A stretch of DNA of 64,000 nt from an uncultured Ruminococcus sp. (GTDB taxonomy: Bacteria; Bacillota; Clostridia; Oscillospirales; Acutalibacteraceae), in the NCBI GenBank assembly GCA_934476515.1, contig CAKSNZ010000004.1:1-64000 (forward strand), given 5' to 3'. Under the pieces are notes generated by a model. It was not told where the DNA came from. It was given only the letters and a program-made list of their open reading frames with translations, and did not search any database. The translations under genes were made by a program, and so were the position numbers. Numbering within the stretch: the stretch's first letter is position 1; each line of letters begins with the position of its first letter. Positions 1 to 8,522 of the stretch are shown piece after piece.

Positions 1-22
1 TTCTTCCAATTTACAAGCGACA

Positions 23-50
23 GCTCCCTTTACACAAGGGAGCCTTATTT
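23..50 (+). terminator. Terminator-like hairpin of an upstream gene
   Basis: GCTCCCTT and AAGGGAGC form a perfect 8-bp stem around TACAC, followed by CTTATTT. It would end a gene lying left of the window. The T-tract is short. Confidence 0.45.
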
Positions 51-271
51 GCTGAAATTTAACACTTTACATTTAGCCCTACAAACCCTAATTTGTTGAA
101 GTGATTTATATATTAGTACAAATAAAATTTAAAAAACTGATTTATTTTAATGCAAAAACAAAATAAAGAAACTCTAGAAACAAAATAAACAACAAACTTA
201 CCTATACTCACAAGTGAAATAAAAAACTACCGAAAAATCGGAAAAACAAATTACAAAAAACGATAAAAATA

Positions 272-299
272 TTGACAAACAAATAAACCTGTGTATAAT
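272..299 (+). promoter_or_regulatory. Sigma-A promoter of the TetR operon
   Basis: TTGACA (272-277) and TATAAT (294-299) are separated by 16 bp. The start point falls at the edge of the operator-like inverted repeat that follows. Confidence 0.75.
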
Positions 300-307
300 A
301 AGAAACA

Positions 308-332
308 TAGGTTACGCAACACGTGTTACCTA
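308..332. promoter_or_regulatory. Probable TetR operator
   Basis: An imperfect inverted repeat centred on base 320: TAGGTTAC at 308-315 against GTTACCTA at 325-332, 9 of 12 positions symmetric. It lies between the -10 box and the ribosome-binding site, the usual place for an autorepressor site. That the neighbouring TetR binds it is inference. Confidence 0.6.
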
Positions 333-346
333 AAAGGAGTAAAGTA

Positions 347-913
347 ATGCCACCAAAATTCAAGTTTACTAGGGAAGAAATTATTTCTTCTGCACTGGAT
401 GTAACAAGGAAAAATGGAATACAAGGACTTACTGCAAGAGCATTGGCCAATGAGCTTGGCTGTTCTGTTAAGCCTATATTTGGACTTTTTAAGAATATGG
501 AAGAAGTACAAAGAGAGGTTATAATAAGTGCTGCAAACCTTTATTACAAGTATTTGCAAGATGAAATGACAAGTGGTAAGTATCCACCATACAAGGCAAG
601 TGGTATGGGGTACATACGATTTGCTAAAGAGGAAAAAGAACTTTTCAAACTTGTTTTTATGCGTGACCGTACCAATGAAGAAAAAAATGATACGGCAGAA
701 ACTGAAGAAATAGTAAAAATTCTTCAAAACGCTTTAGGCATTACTAAAGAAATGGCATATAAATTTCACCTTGAAATGTGGATATATGTTCATGGTATTG
801 CAACAATGATAGCAACATCATATTGTGACTTTGAACTTGACTATATAAGTGATTTAATAAGTGATATGTATCTTGGACTTAAACACCAATTTACAAAGGA
901 TAAGGATAACTAA
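347..913 (+). CDS. TetR/AcrR-family transcriptional repressor
   Basis: A 188-residue regulator. The first ~50 residues form the TetR helix-turn-helix, with TREEIISSALDV followed by a LTARALANELG recognition region. The rest should be the helical ligand-binding and dimerisation domain and shows nothing that names a ligand. ATG 347 is preferred over the in-frame GTG 323 because AAAAGGAG lies 7 bases before it and GTG 323 is inside the operator-like palindrome. It leads an operon with a Cys-rich KTR protein and an ABC-2 exporter, so it probably controls a drug or toxin exporter and itself. Confidence 0.88.
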   Translation: MPPKFKFTREEIISSALDVTRKNGIQGLTARALANELGCSVKPIFGLFKNMEEVQREVIISAANLYYKYLQDEMTSGKYPPYKASGMGYIRFAKEEKELFKLVFMRDRTNEEKNDTAETEEIVKILQNALGITKEMAYKFHLEMWIYVHGIATMIATSYCDFELDYISDLISDMYLGLKHQFTKDKDN

Positions 914-922
914 GGTGATAAT

Positions 923-1108
923 ATGAAAGTACAGTGGGTATATTGTCCAATTTGTAATAACAAAACCAGGGAAAAAGTAAGGGAAGATACAGTTATTAAG
1001 AATTTTCCACTTTACTGTCCAAAATGTAAAAATGAAACTTTGGTTAGCATTGAAAATTTAAAATTAAATGTCATCAAAGAGCCAGACGCTAAGACGCAGA
1101 GCCGATGA
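923..1108 (+). CDS. Cysteine-rich KTR domain protein
   Basis: A 61-residue soluble protein with two CxxC pairs (CPIC near residue 8, CPKC near 33), a KTR motif between them and the C-terminal signature EPDAKTQSR. These mark the Cys-rich KTR family, probably a zinc-ribbon protein. The family is often found beside TetR regulators and ABC exporters in gut Firmicutes and has no settled function. It starts 9 bases after tetR. Its last codons and stop lie inside the left arm of a terminator hairpin, so its translation could affect read-through into the exporter genes. Confidence 0.85.
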   Translation: MKVQWVYCPICNNKTREKVREDTVIKNFPLYCPKCKNETLVSIENLKLNVIKEPDAKTQSR

Positions 1109-1155
1109 ACTGATAAATATATTTGATTTTATATTTATAGTTTGTCGGTTTTTTT
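1102..1155 (+). terminator. Terminator/attenuator overlapping the KTR stop codon
   Basis: The arms CCGATGAACTGATAAATATA (1102-1121) and its near-complement ending at 1148 form a long stem, followed by seven T residues (1149-1155). The TGA of the KTR gene (1106-1108) is inside the left arm. A ribosome ending there would disrupt the stem. Confidence 0.7.
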
Positions 1156-1172
1156 ATATTAAGGAGAGAACA

Positions 1173-1901
1173 ATGGACGCAATTAATATTGACAACTTAA
1201 CAAAAAAGTACAAAGACCTTGTGGCAGTTGACCATTTGAATTTAACGGTGAAAGAAGGAGAACTTTTTTCTTTATTAGGTGTAAACGGTGCAGGTAAAAC
1301 AACAACAATCAAAATGCTTTCTTGCCTTACAAAGCCAAATTCAGGAGATGCTTTTCTTGGTGGAGAAAGTATAGTTTCTGCACCTAAAAAGGTAAAGAAC
1401 ATTATTGGTGTGTCACCTCAAGAAACAGCAGTTGCACCTAACTTAACAGTTAAAGAAAACCTAGAATTAATGTGTGGTGTACACAATTTTTCTAAAGAAA
1501 AGAAAGTAGCAAAGGTAAATGAACTTGCCCAGCAGTTTGACCTAAACAGTATTTTAAGCAAAAAAGCAGGTAAGCTTTCAGGTGGTTGGCAAAGAAGACT
1601 AAGCATTGCAATGGCACTTATCAGCGAACCAAAAATTCTTTTCCTTGATGAACCAACACTTGGACTTGATGTTATTGCAAGAAGTGAACTATGGGACAAT
1701 ATTCGTCAATTAAAAGGAAAGATTACAATTATCTTAACCACTCACTATATGGAAGAAGCTGAGGCTCTTTCTGACCATATAGCTGTTATGAAAGGTGGCA
1801 AATTACTTGCCCTTGGCACAGTTGATGAGCTAAAGAAACAAACTAATGAAGATAAATTTGAAGATGCGTTTATTCAAATTGTTAAGGGGGTGTCAAAATG
1901 A
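1173..1901 (+). CDS. ABC transporter ATP-binding protein
   Basis: A 242-residue ATPase of the ABC-2/DrrA-type exporter class. Walker A is GVNGAGKTT near residue 39, the signature is LSGGWQRRLSIAMAL (a variant of LSGGQ), Walker B is ILFLDEPTLGLD, and the switch His is in TTHYMEE. ATG 1173 follows AAGGAG at 1161-1166. Upstream in-frame codons run through the terminator hairpin and look untranslated. It overlaps the permease by 4 bases. With that permease it should form an exporter; the TetR neighbour suggests a drug or toxic compound as substrate. Confidence 0.92.
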   Translation: MDAINIDNLTKKYKDLVAVDHLNLTVKEGELFSLLGVNGAGKTTTIKMLSCLTKPNSGDAFLGGESIVSAPKKVKNIIGVSPQETAVAPNLTVKENLELMCGVHNFSKEKKVAKVNELAQQFDLNSILSKKAGKLSGGWQRRLSIAMALISEPKILFLDEPTLGLDVIARSELWDNIRQLKGKITIILTTHYMEEAEALSDHIAVMKGGKLLALGTVDELKKQTNEDKFEDAFIQIVKGVSK

Positions 1902-2629
1902 GAATGTTAACTTTTTCTAATAGAACTGCAAAAGAAATTTTGCGTGACCCACTTAACTTAGCATTTGGTCTTGGTTTTCCGGTAGCACTTCTACTTTTAT
2001 TGTCAGCTATTCAAGCTAATATTCCGGTAAAAATGTTTGAACTTGATAAGTTGACTCCCGGTATAACTGTTTTCGGTTTATCATTTATGACTCTATTCTC
2101 AGCAACACTTGTTGCTAAAGACAGAGAAAGTGCATTACTACAAAGGCTATACACAACTCCACTTACTGCAATGGATTTTATTTTTGGCTACATTTTGCCT
2201 ATACTCCCTATTGCTATTGCACAAAGCATTGTATGTTATATTGTAGCAGTAATTTTGGGACTAAAAATAACAGTAACCATTCTTTATGCTTTACTTGCAA
2301 TTATCCCTATTTCCCTATTCTTTATTTGTTTAGGTTTATTATGTGGTAGTATTTTTAATGTAAAGCAAGTTGGTGGTATCTGTGGTGCATTAATCACTAA
2401 CCTAACCGGTTGGTTTGCAGGTATTTGGTTTGATATTAGTGCTGTTGGTGGTGCTTTTGAAAAGATTGCAAATGCTCTGCCATTTGTACATATGGTTAAC
2501 CTTGAAAAAGCAATTCTAAACAGTAATTGTTCAGGTGTTTCAACATATATTCTTTGGATTGCTCTTTATACCGTTGCATCAATAGTTATTTCAATTCTAC
2601 TGTTCCTAAGACAAATGAAACGACAGTAA
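1898..2629 (+). CDS. ABC-2 type transporter permease
   Basis: A 243-residue membrane protein with about six hydrophobic segments and the ABC-2 layout: a short cytoplasmic N-terminus, a first TM near residue 22, and a cytoplasmic stretch with KDRESALLQRLYTTPL. It partners the ATPase just upstream (ATGA overlap). The substrate cannot be read from the sequence. The unit ends at a strong terminator 48 bases downstream. Confidence 0.9.
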   Translation: MRMLTFSNRTAKEILRDPLNLAFGLGFPVALLLLLSAIQANIPVKMFELDKLTPGITVFGLSFMTLFSATLVAKDRESALLQRLYTTPLTAMDFIFGYILPILPIAIAQSIVCYIVAVILGLKITVTILYALLAIIPISLFFICLGLLCGSIFNVKQVGGICGALITNLTGWFAGIWFDISAVGGAFEKIANALPFVHMVNLEKAILNSNCSGVSTYILWIALYTVASIVISILLFLRQMKRQ

Positions 2630-2676
2630 TATAAATAGATAATAAGTATTTTACATAAACCAAAACTTCCAAAATG

Positions 2677-2709
2677 AAAGCCACAAGTGTTCTTGTGGCT
2701 TTTGTTTTT
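2677..2709 (+). terminator. Rho-independent terminator of the TetR/ABC operon
   Basis: AAAGCCACAAG (2677-2687) pairs with CTTGTGGCTTT (2692-2702) around TGTT, followed by a T-rich tract. Confidence 0.88.
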
Positions 2710-2710
2710 C

Positions 2711-2743
2711 TATAAAAAGAGCCTTCTTTAAAAGAAGGCTCTT
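2711..2743 (-). terminator. Terminator of the NUDIX gene
   Basis: AAGAGCCTTCTT and its complement form a 12-13 bp palindrome (2717-2743). Read on the minus strand it is followed by TTTTATAG. It lies 12 bases past the NUDIX stop. Confidence 0.8.
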
Positions 2744-2755
2744 AGCTATATTCAT

Positions 2756-3445
2756 TTACTTTGACTGATTAATAAGAAGTTCGGCTTTATCAATTACACG
2801 CAAATCGTTTTCGTAGGTGCAATTCTTTCTTGCTTGTTGAATATCCACCCAAATATGACTGTCAATTTCTTCCGGCTGGTCAACAACATCATCTGTAAAG
2901 GCTTGTGCCAAAAAGAAAACAACTCGTTTCTTAATATTACCAAATGGGCAATAGTCACTAACCTCTCTAAAGCCATCAATAATCTTAACATCAAGGTTTG
3001 TTTCTTCCTTGATTTCACGAATAGCAGTAGCTTTTTCGGACTCATTAAGTTCCATATGACCTTTCGGGAAGCTCCAATAACGGCCATTGTGGTTCTTAAC
3101 TAACAGTATTCTGACACCTTGTTTATTACGGTAGAAAATCAATGCTCCACAACTTTTTTCGTAAAGGCAGTTAATGTTACTAATCTCAACACTACTTGAT
3201 TTGCTGATAATATCAAGAATCTGTGGTTCATAGTAAATCTCTCTATCCGGTGCAACAATGGCTCTTTGTTCGTTATTCTTTAGGGTAATAATGGCGATAA
3301 CTTGACCTGACACCACAAACTCAACTTCTTTTTTTGAAAGTACAAATGCCTTTACATTATCACCTTTTTCATCGGTAAAATAACCACTATACAAACCATC
3401 TGTTAGTTGTCCAAATAAATTTACGCTTACCTTTCTTCCAAGCAC
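2756..3445 (-). CDS. NUDIX hydrolase with a degenerate pyrophosphatase-like N-terminal domain
   Basis: 229 residues. The C-terminal half carries a Nudix box, G-x5-E-x7-RE-I-KEE, starting at GHMELNE near residue 133; Asn replaces the usual last Gly. Such enzymes cleave nucleoside diphosphate-X compounds. The first ~80 residues (GYFTDEKGDNVKAFVLS, GQVIAIITL, AIVAP) look like the core of family I inorganic pyrophosphatase, but the catalytic-loop Asp appears replaced by Lys, so this part is probably inactive. GTG 3445 is chosen because AAGGAGGTG ends 6 bases before it. It is co-oriented with and just downstream of the DHHW gene. Substrate unknown. Confidence 0.8.
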   Translation of the reverse strand: MLGRKVSVNLFGQLTDGLYSGYFTDEKGDNVKAFVLSKKEVEFVVSGQVIAIITLKNNEQRAIVAPDREIYYEPQILDIISKSSSVEISNINCLYEKSCGALIFYRNKQGVRILLVKNHNGRYWSFPKGHMELNESEKATAIREIKEETNLDVKIIDGFREVSDYCPFGNIKKRVVFFLAQAFTDDVVDQPEEIDSHIWVDIQQARKNCTYENDLRVIDKAELLINQSK

Positions 3446-3475
3446 TGATTTCACCTCCTTAAAAAACAAAGTATC

Positions 3476-4774
3476 TTATTTACCGATAACAGTTTCCATA
3501 TCGGCAATTCTGTCAGCAGAGTTAGCTGACATTACATTGTTCATAAATAGAACTTCTGTAATTCCGTTGTCTTCACAATATTTCTTCAAATCGGTAACAC
3601 CACAACTTCTCATATCAAGAACATGGATTTCGCTATAGTTAGCTGATAGATATGGTACGAATGCGTTACCGAAGCTTTCCTTAACAACTGCAATCTTTTT
3701 ATTTGTACCACACTGAGAGTTAATAATAAACTTAGGCTGATCACCATTAATAAATACACCGTATGTGTTTTCACCGGATGTTTCATTAGTGTAGTAAATA
3801 TCAGCATCTTGTGGTTCACCGTTAGGGTCGGCATATAGCTTACAAGTTGTATCATATGGTAAATCATAATAATAAACTGTATCTGTCAGACCTGAACCAT
3901 ATGTGTGGAATGAACCTGTAAAGCCCTCAATCTTGTGTGTACCCTCTTCTGAAATTGTCATTGGCTTTTGGTTTGTTTGTTCACAGAATGCTGTGTATGC
4001 ATAATATGCACCAAGACCTGTCCAATGGTGATCGGAATTAAAGTAACAATATTCACTATTATGTTTTGCTAATGTATTATAAATATTAATTGGCTGAGCT
4101 TTGTCAAACTTACTGTAAGCATTCTTAATGTTGTCGGCTTCACTCGTTGCACCGGCTTCATTCTTTAGTCTTTCAGGTAGGTTCATTTCCGTATGAAGTG
4201 GAATCATCATACTGTATACCTTAATGCTATCCCCCAGCTTTTCGGTAGCTTTGTTAATAACATCTGAGTACATATCACTTCTGTCGGCAGATGCACCAAA
4301 GATTTCATAAGCTGAGTCTTTCCATAGGTAAACTGCACCGTTTACTGAGCTAAATGTACCACTACTGTTGTCATCCTTAATTTCAGGTGTAAGGAATTGT
4401 AATGGGTCACTGTCATCAATATTACTTGAAGTAGCCTTTGAAGAACTGCTTGTCTTGCTTACTTTAGAACTTTCAACTGTCTTAAAGCCACCTGCCTGAG
4501 TATCCTTATTACTGTTTACACAACTCTTGATACCTGTGCAAATAAATATAACAATTGTCACTACAATTGCAATAAGCACAATACCGGAAACAATAAGTTT
4601 AATTCTGTTGTTTCTTCTTCTACGCTTAGCCTCTCTTTTTCTTGCTCTGTCTCTTCTTCTTTTAGCACTGCTTTCTAAATCTACTTCACCGTATTTATCA
4701 GCAAATTGTTTATAAAAATCATCACTATAAGAACGAGTTACATTGTCTTCATCAGAGTATCTTTTACTTGACAT
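3476..4774 (-). CDS. DHHW-motif membrane-anchored protein
   Basis: A 432-residue protein with a highly basic cytoplasmic head (RKREAKRRRRNNR near residues 45-57), one TM helix at about 58-82, a Ser/Thr/Lys-rich linker, and an extracellular SGNH/AlgX-like domain. The family motif DHHW is at 248-251. This fold is linked to polysaccharide O-acetylation or deacetylation, but the exact role of DHHW proteins is not settled. ATG 4774 is preferred over 4819 because GGAG precedes it at normal spacing. It lies upstream of the NUDIX gene on the same strand. Confidence 0.75.
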   Translation of the reverse strand: MSSKRYSDEDNVTRSYSDDFYKQFADKYGEVDLESSAKRRRDRARKREAKRRRRNNRIKLIVSGIVLIAIVVTIVIFICTGIKSCVNSNKDTQAGGFKTVESSKVSKTSSSSKATSSNIDDSDPLQFLTPEIKDDNSSGTFSSVNGAVYLWKDSAYEIFGASADRSDMYSDVINKATEKLGDSIKVYSMMIPLHTEMNLPERLKNEAGATSEADNIKNAYSKFDKAQPINIYNTLAKHNSEYCYFNSDHHWTGLGAYYAYTAFCEQTNQKPMTISEEGTHKIEGFTGSFHTYGSGLTDTVYYYDLPYDTTCKLYADPNGEPQDADIYYTNETSGENTYGVFINGDQPKFIINSQCGTNKKIAVVKESFGNAFVPYLSANYSEIHVLDMRSCGVTDLKKYCEDNGITEVLFMNNVMSANSADRIADMETVIGK

Positions 4775-4908
4775 ATTATTATCTCCGTTTTGCTCATATT
4801 TCATATAAATAATATCCATAGATAGGTAACATAATTATAATACAAAATCAACATAATTACAACAGAAAATACGATAATTTGCAAAACATATTATAGAAAC
4901 CTAGATTG

Positions 4909-4937
4909 TTGCACTTTTCGCAATAATATGATAGAAT
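4909..4937 (+). promoter_or_regulatory. Promoter of the aminotransferase-trpS unit
   Basis: TTGCAC (4909-4914), 17 bp, TAGAAT (4932-4937), with an extended -10 TG at 4929-4930. Confidence 0.65.
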
Positions 4938-4967
4938 AATTTTATATAAATAAAGGTGGTAAAACTT

Positions 4968-6161
4968 ATGGAATACTCTTTCAGCGACAGAGTTCAGGCA
5001 CTAAAGCCATCTGCCATTCGAGAAATTTTTAAATATGCTGCTGACCCTGAAGTTGTATCCTTATCAGCAGGTAACCCTAGTCCTGAGGCTTTTCCTATTG
5101 AAGAAATCAAGGAAATCTCTTCAAGATTATTAGAAGAAAACCCAATCGGTGTGTTACAGTACAGTGTTACCGAGGGTTATCCTCAGCTAAGAGAAACACT
5201 AAAGGAATATATGAAAAGTCACCACAATATAGGTAGAGACTTTGATGATATTTTAATCACAACAGGTGCACAACAGATTATGGATTTAGCTACAAAGTCC
5301 CTTGTAAATGAGGGTGATGTGGTTATTACAGAAGCACCGTCATTTATCGGTTCATTAAACACTTTCAGAAGTTATAACGCAAAACTTGTAGGTGTAAAAA
5401 TTGACGATGACGGTATGAATATGGAAGAACTTGAAAAGGCTCTGCAAACCCACAAAAACGCAAGATTTATCTACACTATTCCTAATTTTCAGAACCCATC
5501 AGGCATTACAATGAGTCTTGAAAAAAGAAAGAAAATGTATGAACTTGCAAAGAAATATAATGTGCTTATTCTTGAGGACAACCCATACGGTGACCTTAGA
5601 TACAGTGGTGAGTATATTCCTTGTATCAAAAGTTTTGATGATGAGGGTATTGTACTTTATGCCGGTTCAATGAGTAAGGTTATCTCTCCGGGAATTAGAG
5701 TTGCTTATGTTATTGCACCTAAGCCTATTTTCCAGAAGATGGTTGTATGCAAACAAGGTAATGATGTTCATACAAACATTTGGTCACAGATGGTTTGTAA
5801 CGAACTAATGACAAAGTATGACTTTGATGCTCACCTTGAAAAGCTAAGAAACCTATACAGAAAAAAAGCACAGTTTATGATGGACCTTATGGACAAATAT
5901 CTTGTACCAATGGGCATTACTTATGCAAAAATTACCGGTGGATTATTCACAATGTGTACTCTACCGGATTATGTAGATATGCAAGAATTTTGTAAAGACG
6001 CAATCAAAAACAAAGTTTGTGTTGTTCCGGGAAATGCTTTCCTAACTGATGAAAGTGAAGAATGTCACACCTTTAGAGTGAACTTCTCAACACCTACTGA
6101 TGAACAGTTGGAAAAAGGAATTAAACTACTTGCAAAAACTGCTGAAAAATATATTAAGTGA
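4968..6161 (+). CDS. PLP-dependent class I/II aminotransferase (2-aminoadipate/MocR-type)
   Basis: 397 residues with fold type I features: the N-terminal AIREIFKYA...SLSAGNP region, the PLP-binding GAQQIMDL stretch, PNFQNPSG, EDNPYGDLRY, and the Schiff-base Lys in GSMSKVISPGIRVAY. There is no HTH domain, so it resembles the stand-alone LysN-like group acting on alpha-amino acids such as 2-aminoadipate, Leu or aromatic acids. ATG 4968 has AAAGGTGG 8 bases upstream. trpS follows 11 bases later, which suggests aromatic or branched-chain metabolism, but the substrate is inferred. Confidence 0.85.
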   Translation: MEYSFSDRVQALKPSAIREIFKYAADPEVVSLSAGNPSPEAFPIEEIKEISSRLLEENPIGVLQYSVTEGYPQLRETLKEYMKSHHNIGRDFDDILITTGAQQIMDLATKSLVNEGDVVITEAPSFIGSLNTFRSYNAKLVGVKIDDDGMNMEELEKALQTHKNARFIYTIPNFQNPSGITMSLEKRKKMYELAKKYNVLILEDNPYGDLRYSGEYIPCIKSFDDEGIVLYAGSMSKVISPGIRVAYVIAPKPIFQKMVVCKQGNDVHTNIWSQMVCNELMTKYDFDAHLEKLRNLYRKKAQFMMDLMDKYLVPMGITYAKITGGLFTMCTLPDYVDMQEFCKDAIKNKVCVVPGNAFLTDESEECHTFRVNFSTPTDEQLEKGIKLLAKTAEKYIK

Positions 6162-6172
6162 GGTAAAATAAA

Positions 6173-7168
6173 ATGGGAGAAAAGAAACCTATTGTTTTAA
6201 GTGCTATTCAACCAAGTGGCTCAATGACTCTTGGTAACTATCTTGGAGCAATTAAGAATTGGATTACTATGCAGGACGAATACTTCTGCTTTTATGCTCT
6301 TGCTGACCTACACACAATTACAGTAAGACAAGACCCTAAAGAAATGAGAAAGCATATTCTTGATATGTATGCACTTCTTTTGGCTTGTGGCATTGACCCT
6401 GAAAAAAGTGTTTTCTTCATTCAGAGCCATGTAACAACTCATGCACAGTTAGCTTGGATTTTAAACTGCTACACACAGTTTGGTGAACTTTCAAGAATGA
6501 CACAGTTTAAGGATAAAAGCCGTAAACACGCCGATAACATTAACGCAGGTCTGTTTACTTACCCTGCACTAATGGCTGCCGATATTCTACTTTATCAAGC
6601 AGACAAAGTTCCTGTTGGTGCTGACCAGATGCAACATCTTGAAATCACTCGTAATATTGCAACAAGATTTAACGGTCTATATGGCAATGTATTTAAGATT
6701 CCTGAGGGCTTTGTTCCTAAGAACGGTGCAAGAGTTATGTCACTACAGAACCCATCAAGCAAGATGAGTAAAAGTGATGAAAATGTTAACGGTTGCGTAT
6801 ATGTTCTTGATAAGCCTGAAACTATTATGAAGAAGTTTAAGAGAGCTATTACAGACACAGACACTAAGATTTACTTTAGCGAAGATAAGCCGGGTATCAG
6901 CAATCTAATGACAATTTACGGTGCAGTTACAGGCAACACAATGGAACAGATTGAAAAGGAATTTGACGGTAAAGGCTACGGTGACTTTAAGACTGCTGTA
7001 GGTGAAGCAGTTGTTGAACACCTAAGACCAATCCAAGATGAATACAACAGAATTATCAAGGATAGAGCATATATGGAAGAAACATGGAAAAAGGCAGATG
7101 CCTTTGCTCAGAACTTCAGCCAAAGAACTCTTGACAAGGTAATGAAGAAAATCGGTTACATTAAATAA
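6173..7168 (+). CDS. trpS: Tryptophanyl-tRNA synthetase
   Basis: 331 residues, normal for bacterial TrpRS. The class I signature region is PSGSMTLGNYLGA near the N-terminus (HIGH is replaced by TLGN as usual in TrpRS) and the KMSKS loop is SSKMSKSDEN near residue 200. It charges tRNA-Trp in the cytoplasm. It follows the aminotransferase and ends at a strong terminator. No T-box lies before it, unlike the trp biosynthesis operon at 22.3 kb. Confidence 0.97.
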   Translation: MGEKKPIVLSAIQPSGSMTLGNYLGAIKNWITMQDEYFCFYALADLHTITVRQDPKEMRKHILDMYALLLACGIDPEKSVFFIQSHVTTHAQLAWILNCYTQFGELSRMTQFKDKSRKHADNINAGLFTYPALMAADILLYQADKVPVGADQMQHLEITRNIATRFNGLYGNVFKIPEGFVPKNGARVMSLQNPSSKMSKSDENVNGCVYVLDKPETIMKKFKRAITDTDTKIYFSEDKPGISNLMTIYGAVTGNTMEQIEKEFDGKGYGDFKTAVGEAVVEHLRPIQDEYNRIIKDRAYMEETWKKADAFAQNFSQRTLDKVMKKIGYIK

Positions 7169-7183
7169 TCAACATAAAATTAT

Positions 7184-7215
7184 AGCGACCTTTCAAAACA
7201 GAAGGTCGCTTTTTT
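7184..7215 (+). terminator. Terminator of trpS
   Basis: AGCGACCTT (7184-7192) pairs with AAGGTCGCT (7202-7210), followed by five T residues. Confidence 0.88.
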
Positions 7216-7275
7216 AATATTCAAGAATTTTCGGTAAATAATATTAAGGTAAAATTTATATTATGAGGGATAAAA

Positions 7276-8082
7276 ATGATAAAAATTATTACCGACTCAG
7301 GTGCTGACTTAGAACCAAATGAACTTGAAATTCTAGATATTAAATGTGTTCCACTATCAGTTACCTTTGACAATATTACTTACAAAGAGAACATTAACCT
7401 TACCAAAAAAGGTTTCTACAAACTACTAAAGCTAAAGAAAGAAAAGCCAACAACATCACAACCGTCCCCTGAGGATTTCTTTAATTTACTTAAGAATAAC
7501 GGTGACACCTATATTGGAATTTTCTTGTCCTCCAAAATTAGTGGCACTTATCAAAATGCAAAATACTGCTGTACTGACTTTAACTGTTACCCTATAGACA
7601 GTGAAACTGCATCTGCCGGTATGAGGATACTTATTGAAGAAAGTATCAAGCTGAAAAATCAAGGTCTTTCGGCTAAAGAAATTGTTATGAAAATTGAGGA
7701 ACTAAAGAAAAGAATTGTGGTTATAGCTTGTGTTGATTCACCTGAATATCTGCTAAAGGGTGGCAGAATTAAAGCCTCTATGATGTCTACCATTAAGCCT
7801 ATTGTTTCTATTGAGCAAGGAAAAATCACACTTATTCACAAGTGTATCGGCACTCAAAGAGGAATAAACTATATTGCAAATAAGGTTGTGAAAAATCACC
7901 CTGACTTTTCCTACCCATTCCACATTATGTATGCCGATAATCACTCTATGGGTGTTAAGCTGAAAGAAAAGCTACTATCGGACAAACTACCAATTAACAA
8001 CCATTCCTTAGTAAATGTAGGTGCAGTAATAGGCAGTCATACCGGACCTAATGCTTTTGGTGTAGCATATGTTAAAAGATAG
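7276..8082 (+). CDS. DegV-family fatty-acid-binding protein
   Basis: 268 residues. It starts with the DegV signature MIKIITDSGADL and has LSSKISGTYQNA (the SSKxSGTY lipid head-group loop) near residues 90-100 and GAVIGSHTGPNAFG near the end. DegV/FakB proteins bind a fatty acid and present it to the kinase FakA for phosphorylation. No fakA is in the window. GAGGGA lies 5 bases before ATG 7276. It converges on the heavy-metal-domain gene with only 20 bases between. Confidence 0.92.
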   Translation: MIKIITDSGADLEPNELEILDIKCVPLSVTFDNITYKENINLTKKGFYKLLKLKKEKPTTSQPSPEDFFNLLKNNGDTYIGIFLSSKISGTYQNAKYCCTDFNCYPIDSETASAGMRILIEESIKLKNQGLSAKEIVMKIEELKKRIVVIACVDSPEYLLKGGRIKASMMSTIKPIVSIEQGKITLIHKCIGTQRGINYIANKVVKNHPDFSYPFHIMYADNHSMGVKLKEKLLSDKLPINNHSLVNVGAVIGSHTGPNAFGVAYVKR

Positions 8083-8102
8083 CCGATACAACTGCCTATA
8101 AA

Positions 8103-8498
8103 TTAAACTTCTCTATATTTCATAACAGTATAAGCACCAATAGTGTTTACTGTTTTCTTTATGGTTTTTTCATCAACCTTATTTTTCATCAATACAGTTA
8201 CTTCTTTAGTAGAGGCATTTGCCTTTGCCCACACACCCTCAAGGTTATTGAGGGTGTTTTCAATTCTGCTTTCACATCCTTGACACACCATACCGTCAAC
8301 AGTAAGAATTGCTTTATATGGATAGTGACTTTTGTCCTTATCCTTAACCTTAATTTTCTTTACTTTATCCCCACCGGAAGAACCACAACAGCCCTCTGAC
8401 AGTTTCTTCACATAGCTTTTTATAACGAAAATTGCAAATACTACAATCAGTACAACTGCAATAATTCCCCAAAAAGCAGGTTTCTGAAAAACATCCAT
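8103..8498 (-). CDS. Membrane-anchored heavy-metal-associated (HMA) domain protein
   Basis: 131 residues: one N-terminal TM (about 8-28), a Cys/Gly patch GCCGSSGG as in FeoB-associated proteins, a Lys-rich linker, and an HMA ferredoxin-like domain with VDGMVCQGCESRI near residue 70 (GMxCxxC). HMA domains bind Cu(I) or similar soft metals. It is the last gene of the ABC ATPase-permease unit, 24 bases after the permease stop, with AGGAG before its ATG. It may pass metal ions at the membrane. Metal identity is inferred. Confidence 0.8.
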   Translation of the reverse strand: MDVFQKPAFWGIIAVVLIVVFAIFVIKSYVKKLSEGCCGSSGGDKVKKIKVKDKDKSHYPYKAILTVDGMVCQGCESRIENTLNNLEGVWAKANASTKEVTVLMKNKVDEKTIKKTVNTIGAYTVMKYREV

Positions 8499-8522
8499 AA
8501 ATCTTCTCTCCTTGATTTTAAA

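Larger units (their letters stand above)
1..346. other. AT-rich intergenic region before the TetR gene
   Basis: No convincing gene is seen here. It holds a terminator-like hairpin near its left end, an AT-rich middle without clear structure, and the promoter and operator of the TetR gene at its right end. Confidence 0.6.

Noticed and set aside
208..450. Minus-strand frame over the TetR promoter
   Set aside because: It overlaps the promoter, operator and tetR start, has no ribosome-binding site and looks like random AT-rich translation.
1068..1172. N-terminal extension of the ABC ATPase
   Set aside because: The extra 35 codons run through the KTR gene end and the terminator; the true start at 1173 has AAGGAG.
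8031..8098. ATAGGCAGT/ACTGCCTAT inverted repeat at the DegV-HMA convergence
   Set aside because: The arms are separated by about 50 bases of coding sequence and no T-run follows, so a terminator is doubtful.
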